Positions 7,119 through 14,535 of a DNA stretch of 19,281 nt are shown piece after piece. The notes below the pieces were generated by a model. That model was not told the DNA's origin, searched no databases, and saw only the letters and a list, made by a program, of their open reading frames with translations. Where the stretch lies: contig JAFTLD010000058.1 in NCBI GenBank assembly GCA_017452945.1, positions 1 to 19,281 on the forward strand, given 5' to 3'. The translations under genes and the position numbers were made by a program. The DNA is from Clostridia bacterium. GTDB taxonomy: Bacteria; Bacillota_A; Clostridia; Oscillospirales; CAG-272. Every line of letters starts with the position of its first letter. The first letter of the stretch is position 1.

Positions 7119-8188
7119 GAAAGCTGCCCTGGTGGGTGCCGTACAGCATCCCGGTCGTGCTGTTTGCGGTCATCATGATTTTCATTTTCACAGATACTCC
7201 GGAATACACGGTCAGATTCTCTCTGGGCTATGACGGTGGCAGAGACAGGACCGAGACGGTTGAACGAAAGGACACAGTTCCCGTGCCCGATGATATCTAT
7301 CGCCCCGGCCATACGTTTGCAGGCTGGTGGTACAAGGATGAGGACGGCTGGCGGCTGTGGGATTTTGAAAACGACAAGGTCTATGAGGACATCACGCTGA
7401 CCGCGCGTTGGGAGCGAATCATGTATACGATTTATCTGAATGCCAACGGTGGTGAATGTGATATGACCGAGTATAAGGCTTACCCGAACGAGAAGTTGAA
7501 GCTACTCGTACCCAAAAGAGAGGGCTACACCTTTGCAGGATGGTTTCTTGGTGAATACGATGCCGACGGAGGTATTTACGTTTGGTCAGGCGACGGTTAT
7601 GCCAAAGTCAAATGGGTGACCTACCCGCTCGGTATGACGGTTACGATCGGTCGTTTTGAGCAGGATAACAATCCCCAAAACGGGCCTGAGGAGATCGAAT
7701 GGTATGTCATTGATTACAAGGACGGAAAATATTTTTTGGTCAGCAAGTACCTCTTGACCTACCACAGATATGCCGAGAGTAATTATGACAGGACATGGGA
7801 AACATCCTTGCTTCGCGCCTATCTGAACGGTGAGTTTTATGATACAGCATTTAACGAGCAGGAAAAGCAATTCATTACGCCCACCGTATTGCCCGAGGGA
7901 GTGACCGACCGCGTGTTTTTGCTTTCCAAACAGGACGTTACGGATGTTGTGATAGACGGCTTTTTGGTCATGGGGATCCCCACCGACTACGCTGTCGCAC
8001 AGGGGGTGGAGGTATATAATACCTTTTTCAATCCAATGCACAAGGACAGCGGCACCTACGACATTGCATGGTACTATTTGCGCGGAATGCGGGTCTTGTG
8101 TAGCGCATATGGAAATACAGCCGGTAGTGAAGCGGTTCGCCCTGCTATGTGGATCGATGAGAGTTATGTAAACGGAAACCAAGAATGA
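7115..8188 (+). CDS. Membrane-anchored List-Bact repeat / DUF6273 protein, paralogue 3
   Basis: This 357-aa protein is the third tandem copy, with one N-terminal membrane span, two List-Bact repeats and a DUF6273 domain ending in RPAMWID. The tail is shortened to a few residues after YVNG. The first repeat has small changes (SLGYDGG in place of SPGYEGG). Residues 325-341 are again unlike the other copies and include a Cys (RVLCSAYGNTAG). The AGGAG ribosome binding site is inside the end of paralogue 2 and the start overlaps its stop by ATGA. The likely role is an extracytoplasmic receptor or adhesion-type protein acting with its paralogues and the lipoprotein and ABC genes downstream. This is inferred from architecture and operon position. 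Confidence 0.87.
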   Translation: MRKLPWWVPYSIPVVLFAVIMIFIFTDTPEYTVRFSLGYDGGRDRTETVERKDTVPVPDDIYRPGHTFAGWWYKDEDGWRLWDFENDKVYEDITLTARWERIMYTIYLNANGGECDMTEYKAYPNEKLKLLVPKREGYTFAGWFLGEYDADGGIYVWSGDGYAKVKWVTYPLGMTVTIGRFEQDNNPQNGPEEIEWYVIDYKDGKYFLVSKYLLTYHRYAESNYDRTWETSLLRAYLNGEFYDTAFNEQEKQFITPTVLPEGVTDRVFLLSKQDVTDVVIDGFLVMGIPTDYAVAQGVEVYNTFFNPMHKDSGTYDIAWYYLRGMRVLCSAYGNTAGSEAVRPAMWIDESYVNGNQE

Positions 8189-8211
8189 TACGTACAGAAA
8201 GGATGAATAAA

Positions 8212-9411
8212 ATGAATAAAAGAATTACAACCATACTCGCGCTCTGGCTGCTGCTTTGCGCGCTGTGCGCGGTTTTATCTGCGTGCGGTGACAAGAACAA
8301 GCACGAGATCAACGAGCTGCACCAAACAGAGGTAGTCAAAAACGACCTTGCCGAATACGGCAACTTCGTTTGGGCTGAATCAGGTAGAATTTATCGCTTT
8401 AACCGCAAGACAGAGACCTTCTATACTGCCTGCAACGACCCCGAATGCGATGGAAGATGCCCTGTGGACTGCGTGATGAGCTTCTTTGCGGGCGTTCATG
8501 ATCAAAAGCTGTATTTTTCGGCCTATCAGCAATTCACGCACATTACCATGTTAGCCTATCAGGACGTCGTGACCGGTGAGACGCACGTGCTCAAAACCAT
8601 GAGTGACACCGCAGACCCCAAGTCCTACCAGACTTTTATTGATGCAGATTGGTGGTACTATAAATGCATGCTGCTCAAGGAGGGGGGAGACGCCACAAAG
8701 CCCTCGGACTACGAGCCCTATATTTGCAGAATTTCGCTGGACGGCTCCAAGGATGAAACAATCTGTGCTTTGTCTGATGCCGAATACGTATTCATGGCAG
8801 CAGACGGCAAGGTGGTCACTGCCTTGGCGGATAAGCTGTACGTGTTTGACGTCGCAACCGGGCAGAAGCAAGAGCTTTACAATTTTACGCAAAAAGGATA
8901 CATATCCACCATGTCCACCGCGCAATACTACGACGGAAAAATGTACTTCACCGCGCTTGCCCAGAACTATGCCACCGAGCAGTATACGGGCGGGCAGCAG
9001 CGCATGTCCTTTTTGATGTGCATTGACCTTGAAAGCGGGCAGGCAGAACGCGTGGTGGAGCAGCCTGTTGAAAGCTTTACCGTGACCGAGCAGGGCATTT
9101 ATTACGTGCCCTTCGAGCTGCGCTATCTGCACGTGCCCGAAAACCCCGAGCAGAATCCGCGCGAGGTAAAGTATTGCTTATTTGAGGAATCCATTTATTT
9201 CTGCGGGCACGATGGCAGTGATGCAAAAATCGTTTACACCAACGACAAGCTGGATTTTTCCTTCCGCTTTACCGTGGTCGATAACACGCTGTACGGCTGG
9301 CTGTTTGACTATGACGAGCAAGAAAAAAACTATTCCTCCTCGGGTTATTTCGGATCGGTCAGCTTTGACACGGGGCGCATCGTGCACGCCGAAAAGCCGG
9401 ATAAAGAATGA
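8212..9411 (+). CDS. Beta-propeller-like lipoprotein, unknown function
   Basis: This 399-aa protein has a signal peptide ending in the lipobox LSAC (C25), so it is lipid-anchored outside the membrane. After a short linker comes a Cys cluster, C-N-D-P-E-C-x3-C-x3-C (C74, C79, C83, C87). Similar CxxPxC motifs occur in clostridial proteins with repeated strand blocks. The rest is a series of short strand-rich units with YF or YV pairs (LYFSAY, VTALADKLYVFD, KMYFTAL, GIYYVP, TLYGWLF), suggesting a six- or seven-bladed propeller. The start at 8212 has an AAGGA ribosome binding site 8 nt upstream. In-frame ATGs at 8185 and 8203 lack good spacing and would precede the signal peptide. The stop overlaps the permease start by ATGA, so it is probably the extracellular partner of the ABC transporter. 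Confidence 0.83.
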   Translation: MNKRITTILALWLLLCALCAVLSACGDKNKHEINELHQTEVVKNDLAEYGNFVWAESGRIYRFNRKTETFYTACNDPECDGRCPVDCVMSFFAGVHDQKLYFSAYQQFTHITMLAYQDVVTGETHVLKTMSDTADPKSYQTFIDADWWYYKCMLLKEGGDATKPSDYEPYICRISLDGSKDETICALSDAEYVFMAADGKVVTALADKLYVFDVATGQKQELYNFTQKGYISTMSTAQYYDGKMYFTALAQNYATEQYTGGQQRMSFLMCIDLESGQAERVVEQPVESFTVTEQGIYYVPFELRYLHVPENPEQNPREVKYCLFEESIYFCGHDGSDAKIVYTNDKLDFSFRFTVVDNTLYGWLFDYDEQEKNYSSSGYFGSVSFDTGRIVHAEKPDKE

Positions 9412-11768
9412 TGCAACTATATAGATCCGAGCTGCGAAAGCTGTGCAGTTCGCGCACGGTTTGCATTGTATTCATCGTGCTGCTGTGCATCAATTTTCTA
9501 CTTACGGCATACCTGTCAAAGCCCTTGCCGCACGAGGATGCCAAGAGGCAAGCATTCGAGGATTACCTGAACTCTCCGGAACAGACCGAGCAGTATTACA
9601 AGGAGCTGAAAATGCTTGCGTCCTTGAACGGGCGAGAGGAAGATCCGAATTTTCCATACTCCTACTATGGCTCACCCAAGTACGATGATTTTCTGATCTT
9701 GCGGCTTGTATATCAGCGTGTTGATTATATCGAAAACGGTTATGCAAAGCAGCTTGACAGCATCATTTCCATGAGCGAGCGCAAGCTGGACGATATGTAC
9801 AGCTTTTACTATGACGACGGCGACTATGAGATCAAGGAACAAAAGGCCATCCTTGAAAGATATCGATTCGTTAAGGACAATGTACAGCTGCCGCTTGAAT
9901 ACGCGCACGGCTACGATACCTATATCCAAAACAACACTGTCTCGGTCTTTGTGCTGCTGTGCGTATTGGTCTTTGCGTCGTACCTGTTCCTGGACGAACG
10001 AGCCTCGGGCTTTGAGAGCATCTTGCGCAGCGCCAAGCACGGGCAGGGAAGGACCTTTATTGCCAAAGCCCTTGCATTGCTGAGCGCGACTTTGTTTTGC
10101 GTAGTGGTCTTTTCGCTGACTACCTTTGCAGCAGTTGGTATTATGCAAGGATATTCGGATATTTCAAGCCCTATCCAAGTCTTCGAGGATTTTACTAAGG
10201 TTCCCTTTGAGGTATCGATACTCGGCTACATGCTGCTGCAGCTGCTTGTGCGCTTTTCGGCATTTGTACTCATTGCAGCCTTTGCCTCTTGCCTTGCTTG
10301 TTTGAAGGTGCCTTATATTGCTTCAATCGGTGGGGGCATTGCGCTGTATGGCGTCAGCGTGATCATCAGCAACCGTACTTACATGGGCACAACGCCCGCT
10401 GTGCGCTATCTCAACCCTGCTGCTATGATCGAAACTTGCGCATTGCTTGGCTTTGACCGGTACGTTTCGTTATTTACCATACCTGTTCCTTATCTTGCAG
10501 CGTCACTCCTGATTGCGGTCATGGCAACAGCAGCTTTGTTTGTCGCGGGCGGTATTCTGTTCTGCAAGAACGTGCGCATCCCGAGCCTGCAAAGACGCTT
10601 TAAGATACCCAAGATTCTTGCTCCCAATCTTCCCGTGGCAAGAAAAAAGTACGGAAAAGTGCACACTTTTGCTTGGTATGAGCTAAAAAAGAGCCGCTTT
10701 TTACTGCTTCTGGCTGCAATATGCGTGCTTTTGGCTATCAAGAGCGCGTACATGGACAAGACCGTTGGCAATATGGAAAGCTATGACCAAGCCATTTATT
10801 ACGAATACGTCACCACGATACAGCCCATGGATGACAATGAGCGCGCTGGCTATATGAGGGCAGAGCGCGAGCGCATTGATTCGATTCTGCTTGCCGCAGA
10901 AGCCAATCGAAATGCCTTTTCAAACGACCAAATGACGGCAGAGGACTATTTCGCTTACTGCGAGCAGCTGACCGACGCAAGGGCGCGCAACGGTGTGTTT
11001 GCACGCGTGGAGAATTACGTAAGTTATATTGAGCGCAAGAATGCGCAAACGGGCGGTGACGCCAAGATCATTTACAGCATTGGCTACGAGCATCTTTACG
11101 GTTTACCTTCCGACGTCTTTGTGTGCGCTGCGCTGATGCTCTTATGCGTGAGTGCGTTTGCCGTAGAATATCGGTCGCAATCCTCCATGGGCGGCTTTTC
11201 GCAGATCTTGCGCGTTGCCAAGCACGGAAGGATTCGCACCTTTGCTTGCAAAATGCTGACCTTTGGCGCAATCGGTGCAGTGATTTCAATTGTCTTTCGT
11301 GCCGTCACGTTATGGATCGTGTCGCATAATTATGTGTTGCCCGATTTGGATGCCGCACTGTATTCCATTCAAGCCTTTACCGACGTAAACTCGAATATCA
11401 CCATCGGGCAATATATGATGCTTGATCTGGGCTTGCAAGTCGTACTGGGCGTGCTGGTTTCGGTCATTGTTGGCTCCATCTCTTGCATCTGCCGCCGTCC
11501 GCTTGCCACAATCAGTGTCAGCTTACTTGCCATCGGGCTACCTGAGGTGTTAGCAAGCACCGTTCTGCCACAGCTTGCTGCATGCAGCGTGCTTTCGCTT
11601 TCCTCGCCGCTCAGTATCACTATGCTTTCTGCGCAAAAGCAGCTTCCCGGGGGCGATTTCACTTATCTTTTAGGCGCGGTCATGCTGCTTGCCGTGCTGA
11701 GTGCGCTGCTGACCCTGCTTGCAGGGCGCAGATTCTGTAAATCTCATTATCATGGGGGAAAATCATGA
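9408..11768 (+). CDS. Double-length ABC-2-type permease (two fused homologous halves)
   Basis: This 786-aa membrane protein has two similar halves. Each begins with a cytoplasmic helix and a span (ELRKLCSSR..., WYELKKSRFLLLL...), followed by a long, charged extracytoplasmic segment. Then comes a conserved GF-x2-ILR-x-AKHG-x2-RTF motif (about 201-217 and 596-612, 395 residues apart) and four to five spans. Half-permeases of this ABC-2 kind usually work as dimers, so the fusion gives one chain with both halves. It overlaps the lipoprotein gene and the ATPase gene by ATGA on both sides. The likely role is export or membrane extraction, as in lantibiotic-immunity and drug-efflux ABC-2 systems. 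The substrate is unknown. Confidence 0.88.
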   Translation: MMQLYRSELRKLCSSRTVCIVFIVLLCINFLLTAYLSKPLPHEDAKRQAFEDYLNSPEQTEQYYKELKMLASLNGREEDPNFPYSYYGSPKYDDFLILRLVYQRVDYIENGYAKQLDSIISMSERKLDDMYSFYYDDGDYEIKEQKAILERYRFVKDNVQLPLEYAHGYDTYIQNNTVSVFVLLCVLVFASYLFLDERASGFESILRSAKHGQGRTFIAKALALLSATLFCVVVFSLTTFAAVGIMQGYSDISSPIQVFEDFTKVPFEVSILGYMLLQLLVRFSAFVLIAAFASCLACLKVPYIASIGGGIALYGVSVIISNRTYMGTTPAVRYLNPAAMIETCALLGFDRYVSLFTIPVPYLAASLLIAVMATAALFVAGGILFCKNVRIPSLQRRFKIPKILAPNLPVARKKYGKVHTFAWYELKKSRFLLLLAAICVLLAIKSAYMDKTVGNMESYDQAIYYEYVTTIQPMDDNERAGYMRAERERIDSILLAAEANRNAFSNDQMTAEDYFAYCEQLTDARARNGVFARVENYVSYIERKNAQTGGDAKIIYSIGYEHLYGLPSDVFVCAALMLLCVSAFAVEYRSQSSMGGFSQILRVAKHGRIRTFACKMLTFGAIGAVISIVFRAVTLWIVSHNYVLPDLDAALYSIQAFTDVNSNITIGQYMMLDLGLQVVLGVLVSVIVGSISCICRRPLATISVSLLAIGLPEVLASTVLPQLAACSVLSLSSPLSITMLSAQKQLPGGDFTYLLGAVMLLAVLSALLTLLAGRRFCKSHYHGGKS

Positions 11769-12670
11769 AGCTGATCTTACAAAACATCAGTAAATCATAT
11801 GGCTCGGTGCGTGCACTCTCGGATTTTTCCGCGGAGCTGACGCCCGGCATTTACGCACTGCTGGGTCCCAACGGATCGGGCAAAACCACGCTGATGCACA
11901 TTCTGACCGATAATCTGCGTGCCGATACGGGAGTTGTATTGTATGCCGACGGGGACGAAGAGCCGCAAAACGTCAAGGGCATGGGCAAAGAATTTCGCGA
12001 AAAGCTGGGCTTTATGCCCCAGTATCCGGGCATGTATCCGAACTTTACAGCAAAGCAATTCTTGCAATACGTTGCTGCACTCAAGGGCGTAGGCGAAAAA
12101 CAAAAAAAGCGCGAAAGAGACGCGCAAATCGAAAAACAAATCACCGAGATCTTAGACGAATTGGAGCTTTCGGACGTAGCGCACCGTAGAATCGGCACTT
12201 TCTCGGGCGGTATGAAGCAGCGCCTCGCCCTTGCACAGGCGGTGCTGGGCGACCCAAAAATTCTGATCCTTGACGAGCCGACCGCAGGGCTTGACCCTAA
12301 GCAACGTATTGCGGTACGCAACTATATCTCACGCATCTCGCAGGACAAGATCGTCATCATCGCCACGCACGTCGTCTCCGACATCGAATTTATCGCCAAG
12401 GAGATCATCATGCTGCGCAAGGGTGTCATTACGGATAGTGGCAGCCCCTATGACTTAACTCGGAAAATAGAAGGGAAGGTCTGGCAGGTAGCTGTGAACC
12501 CCGAGGAAGTACAGCCAATACAAGATCGTTTTCGTGTCGTGAATATTCAGAATAGTGAACAAGGTGTGATCTTGCGCATTCTGTCTGATAACAAGCCCAC
12601 CGAGAATTCTGTGACTGTGGTACCCTCCTTGGAGGATTACTATCTTCATGTGTTCGGAGAGGTTCTTTAA
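11765..12670 (+). CDS. ABC transporter ATPase subunit
   Basis: This 301-aa protein has all the nucleotide-binding motifs: Walker A GPNGSGKTT (34-42), a Q-loop in GFMPQYPG, signature SGGMKQ (147-152), Walker B ILILDEP with D170/E171, D-loop AGLD, and the switch His in IIATHV. The roughly 80-residue C-terminal extension is typical of ABC-2 exporter ATPases of the drug/lantibiotic type. A GGGGG ribosome binding site lies in the end of the permease gene and the start overlaps its stop by ATGA. It is the last gene of the operon that begins at 4921 and powers the fused permease. Confidence 0.95.
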   Translation: MKLILQNISKSYGSVRALSDFSAELTPGIYALLGPNGSGKTTLMHILTDNLRADTGVVLYADGDEEPQNVKGMGKEFREKLGFMPQYPGMYPNFTAKQFLQYVAALKGVGEKQKKRERDAQIEKQITEILDELELSDVAHRRIGTFSGGMKQRLALAQAVLGDPKILILDEPTAGLDPKQRIAVRNYISRISQDKIVIIATHVVSDIEFIAKEIIMLRKGVITDSGSPYDLTRKIEGKVWQVAVNPEEVQPIQDRFRVVNIQNSEQGVILRILSDNKPTENSVTVVPSLEDYYLHVFGEVL

Positions 12671-12758
12671 GTTACTAATGGGTAGACTATGTTAATAATG
12701 TAGTATGGCAAAGAGCCGGACGTTTGACGCGGAGCTATGCCATTATTGGAGGTGAAAA

Positions 12759-12932
12759 ATGGTTGATGATCGAAAAGAATCATTATGGATTCATTGTCCG
12801 ATCTGCAAAGGGAAAACAAGGACAAAGGTATATGAAGATACTGTTCTTGTAAAGTTTCCGTTATACTGTCCGAGGTGTAAAGAGGAAATTCGGATAGACG
12901 TTGTAAAATTGAAAATGGTGTTAAGCAAGTGA
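12759..12932 (+). CDS. Cysteine-rich KTR-type small protein
   Basis: This is a 57-aa protein below the usual ORF length cutoff. Reading from ATG 12759 gives MVDDRKESLWIHCPICKGK and then TRTKVYEDTVLVKFPLYCPR followed by CKEEIRIDVVKLKMVLSK. It has two CPxC knuckles (C13/C16 and C37/C40) and the KTR motif (KTRTK) that define the Cys-rich KTR family. That family is found almost only in conjugative transposons and ICEs of gut Firmicutes. A GGAGG ribosome binding site lies 6-7 nt upstream, and a terminator follows 17 nt after the stop. The two CxxC pairs suggest one zinc ribbon. Its function is unknown. Its presence supports the mobile-element reading of this segment. Confidence 0.88.
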   Translation: MVDDRKESLWIHCPICKGKTRTKVYEDTVLVKFPLYCPRCKEEIRIDVVKLKMVLSK

Positions 12933-12949
12933 GCCAGACACAAAAGTGC

Positions 12950-12996
12950 AGAGCCAGCTTTTCCGTTTTTTGTAGCGGATAAGCTGGCTCTTTTTC
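12950..12996 (+). terminator. Terminator between the KTR gene and the convergent regulator
   Basis: AGAGCCAGCTT (12950-12960) pairs with AAGCTGGCTCT (12981-12991), an 11-bp perfect stem followed by a T-run on the plus strand. On the minus strand the T-rich tract is weak, but the hairpin still sits at the end of the regulator gene, so it may serve both. Confidence 0.88.
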
Positions 12997-13345
12997 ATTC
13001 AATAGGTAATGCGTTTTTGTCGCGTAAAGCTGTAAGTACAGATTGGAACACGGGAATGATAGCCGCCGCTTCTTCCTCGCTACATTCTTCGATCAGCACA
13101 CGAAGCTGACGGAGTGCGGGGGATTCTCTGCGTATTTCGGGATTAAAGATTTCCCTTGCGTCTATCTTCAATGCGCGTACCAAAGGATATAAAACTTCCA
13201 TTTTGGGATTGCCTTTATAGTTCTCAATGTTCAATACAGTACGTACATCAATATCAGCTAAATCGGCAACCTCGCTTTGAGTAAGATCTAATTTCCCACG
13301 GGCGCGCTTTACGGCATCACCTAAAGGACGTGAGTAGTCGTGCAT
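12995..13345 (-). CDS. XRE/Cro-CI-type helix-turn-helix regulator
   Basis: This 116-aa protein has an N-terminal HTH (about 8-66). The recognisable helices LTQSEVADLADIDVRTVLNI are followed by a KMEVLYPLVRALKI dimer-type helix. The C-terminal half is helical with an acidic patch (EECSEEEAAA) and has no recognisable peptidase or other effector domain. A GGGGGTG ribosome binding site precedes the start on the minus strand. It is divergent to the leader-peptide/sigma-like operon, and palindromic sites lie in the shared region at 13372-13404. This is the usual layout of an ICE or phage repressor controlling the divergent transfer-regulation operon (inference). Confidence 0.88.
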   Translation of the reverse strand: MHDYSRPLGDAVKRARGKLDLTQSEVADLADIDVRTVLNIENYKGNPKMEVLYPLVRALKIDAREIFNPEIRRESPALRQLRVLIEECSEEEAAAIIPVFQSVLTALRDKNALPIE

Positions 13346-13371
13346 TGCAATTCACCCCCTATATATTTTAC

Positions 13372-13404
13372 AATACATTTCGTTTCGATTGTATTCGACA
13401 CGAT
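13372..13404. promoter_or_regulatory. Palindromic operator candidates in the divergent region
   Basis: TTCGTTTCGA (13379-13388) and TCGACACGAT (13395-13404) form a palindrome with 8 of 10 matches around a 6-nt centre. AATACA (13372-13377) and TGTATT (13390-13395) form a second one overlapping it. They lie between the minus-strand repressor start and the plus-strand leader, where a repressor would be expected to bind. A plus-strand -10-like TGTAAT lies at 13417-13422. Confidence 0.4.
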
Positions 13405-13455
13405 TCATCTATTGGGTGTAATGTAATACATGCGCCGGGTGAAGGGAGTTTCAAT

Positions 13456-13536
13456 ATGGAAAAATATAAAATAATTATAATAATGTATTTGAAGATGAAT
13501 TTCAATGTTTCACGCAGGGTAAGTATGCCAGTATAA
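13456..13536 (+). CDS. Candidate 26-aa leader peptide
   Basis: The frame begins at ATG 13456 with an AAGGGAG ribosome binding site 7 nt upstream. It encodes MEKYKIIIIMYLKMNFNVSR followed by RVSMPV and a stop. An isoleucine run and a basic end are visible. It sits upstream of a series of stem-loops and of a hairpin that hides the next gene's ribosome binding site. That arrangement is typical of translational attenuation leaders. I recognise no family, and the coding claim rests on the ribosome binding site and context. Confidence 0.45.
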   Translation: MEKYKIIIIMYLKMNFNVSRRVSMPV

Positions 13537-13571
13537 CTGTACTGCAATTCACATCTCAATATTTTTGCGCT

Positions 13572-13620
13572 CGTTCGCGTCCGGCGAACGGGCGTATTTT
13601 GTCTATTAATCGAAAATACG
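13572..13620 (+). promoter_or_regulatory. Two consecutive stem-loops in the leader of the sigma-like gene
   Basis: CGTTCGC (13572-13578) pairs with GCGAACG (13584-13590). CGTATTTT (13593-13600) pairs with AAAATACG (13613-13620). They lie between the leader peptide and the ribosome-binding-site hairpin. The first is followed by GTATTTTG, so it could act as an attenuator. Confidence 0.5.
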
Positions 13621-13640
13621 GTTTGCCTTTTGTCCGCGCA

Positions 13641-13684
13641 CCTCCTTTTGATTTTGAATTTCACAATTTCAAAATCAAAGGAGG
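13641..13684 (+). promoter_or_regulatory. Hairpin sequestering the ribosome binding site of the sigma-like gene
   Basis: CCTCC (13641-13645) plus the following TTTTGATTTTGAA pairs with TTCAAAATCAAA (13668-13679) plus GGAGG (13680-13684). This makes a 17-bp stem with one bulged T and a 9-nt loop. The GGAGG is the ribosome binding site of the gene starting at 13693, so the stem closes it. Opening would need a ribosome, a protein or a competing pairing. Confidence 0.8.
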
Positions 13685-13692
13685 AACAGGTC

Positions 13693-14145
13693 ATGAAAAA
13701 GCTGACCGTTACAGTTATGAATCGGTGCGGAGAAACTGAATGCATATCGGCATACGTTGAGGATGAGGTTGCAGAAGCATTGGAGCAATGTAGCGATGAG
13801 GTGCGTCGCGTATACATATTGGACAAGCATGAAGAGCAGAACGCTGATCGGAGAGAGACCAGGCGGCACTGCTCTTTGGCGCTGATCATGGAAGAAGGAG
13901 AGCAGTTTGGCACGAATGAATACAATCCCGCTGTCGAAATGATGAAATGTGAGGACAATGAGCGGTTGTATGAAGCTATGAGAACCTTGACGGACAAGCA
14001 GTATCAAGCACTTTGGCGGTATGCCGTGGACGGATTGACCTTTGAGGAGATCGGAGAAGAAATGGGGATCCGCTGGGAGACGGTTCGGGAGCATTACAAG
14101 TTTGCCTTGAAAAAACTTCGGAAAATTTTGAGGGATACCCCCTAA
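13693..14145 (+). CDS. Sigma-70 region 4-type regulator of the mobile element
   Basis: This 150-aa protein has a C-terminal sigma-70 region 4-like HTH (about 94-146). It contains LTDKQYQALWRYAVDGLTFE, then EIGEEMGIRWETVREH and a basic end YKFALKKLRKIL. The N-terminal half is acidic and has no clear region 2, so it resembles the short sigma-like proteins of Tn916-type and clostridial ICEs rather than a full sigma factor. The start at 13693 is fixed by GGAGG 8 nt upstream. That site is buried in the hairpin at 13641-13684, which points to translational control. It likely activates or tunes the downstream element genes (inference). Confidence 0.85.
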   Translation: MKKLTVTVMNRCGETECISAYVEDEVAEALEQCSDEVRRVYILDKHEEQNADRRETRRHCSLALIMEEGEQFGTNEYNPAVEMMKCEDNERLYEAMRTLTDKQYQALWRYAVDGLTFEEIGEEMGIRWETVREHYKFALKKLRKILRDTP

Positions 14146-14220
14146 AAACCCCGCGTCCGTGGCTTTATAGTGAAGGGCAGACCTCTTTGGCTCTTCAAAT
14201 ACAGTTACGGAGGTGCAACT

Positions 14221-14535
14221 ATGCTGACGTTAGAACAAATCAGAGAGGACTTGAAGGACATTCGCTACTATTATGCCAGAAAGCAGATTTTCGATGCTGC
14301 TGTGCAAACGGTGGGTATTGCAGAGATCATTGCCAAAGTGGAGCGGTACAATCGTGCCGCCCGTGCAGCGCCGCCGCGTCTGTTCGATCTGTACATCTCG
14401 CTCTATATCAAGAATAACACCCAAGAGGGGCTTGCAATGGAGATGGGATATACCACGGAGTACATTCAGATCCAGAATAAGAAGCTGGTGCTGTTTCTGC
14501 AATCCAAGCTGTCGGAAGGGGGAGCGAGGAAATGA
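14221..14535 (+). CDS. Small HTH-type (sigma region 4-like) protein, ICE-associated
   Basis: This 104-aa protein starts at ATG 14221 behind a GGAGGT ribosome binding site. An in-frame ATG at 14170 has none. The N-terminal part is helical and charged (LTLEQIREDLKDIRYYYARK). The C-terminal part, NNTQEGLAMEMGYTTEYIQI followed by QNKKLVLFLQSKL, has the spacing of a region 4-like HTH. It resembles DUF1492/positive-control-factor-like proteins that pair with sigma-like genes in phages and ICEs. Assignment to that family is from memory of its pattern. The stop overlaps the next start by ATGA. It probably works with the 13693 gene. Confidence 0.75.
   Translation: MLTLEQIREDLKDIRYYYARKQIFDAAVQTVGIAEIIAKVERYNRAARAAPPRLFDLYISLYIKNNTQEGLAMEMGYTTEYIQIQNKKLVLFLQSKLSEGGARK

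Noticed and set aside
4894..8182. Long minus-strand open frames opposite the DUF6273 genes (for example 4894-5694, 6036-6953, 7586-8182)
   Set aside because: They recur at the same place in each paralogue, lack ribosome binding sites and carry no recognisable domain. They are antisense shadows of the repeated genes.
4921..8188. A diversity-generating retroelement acting on the DUF6273 C-termini
   Set aside because: No reverse transcriptase, template repeat or adenine-specific variation is visible in the window. The variable segments differ by more than A substitutions.
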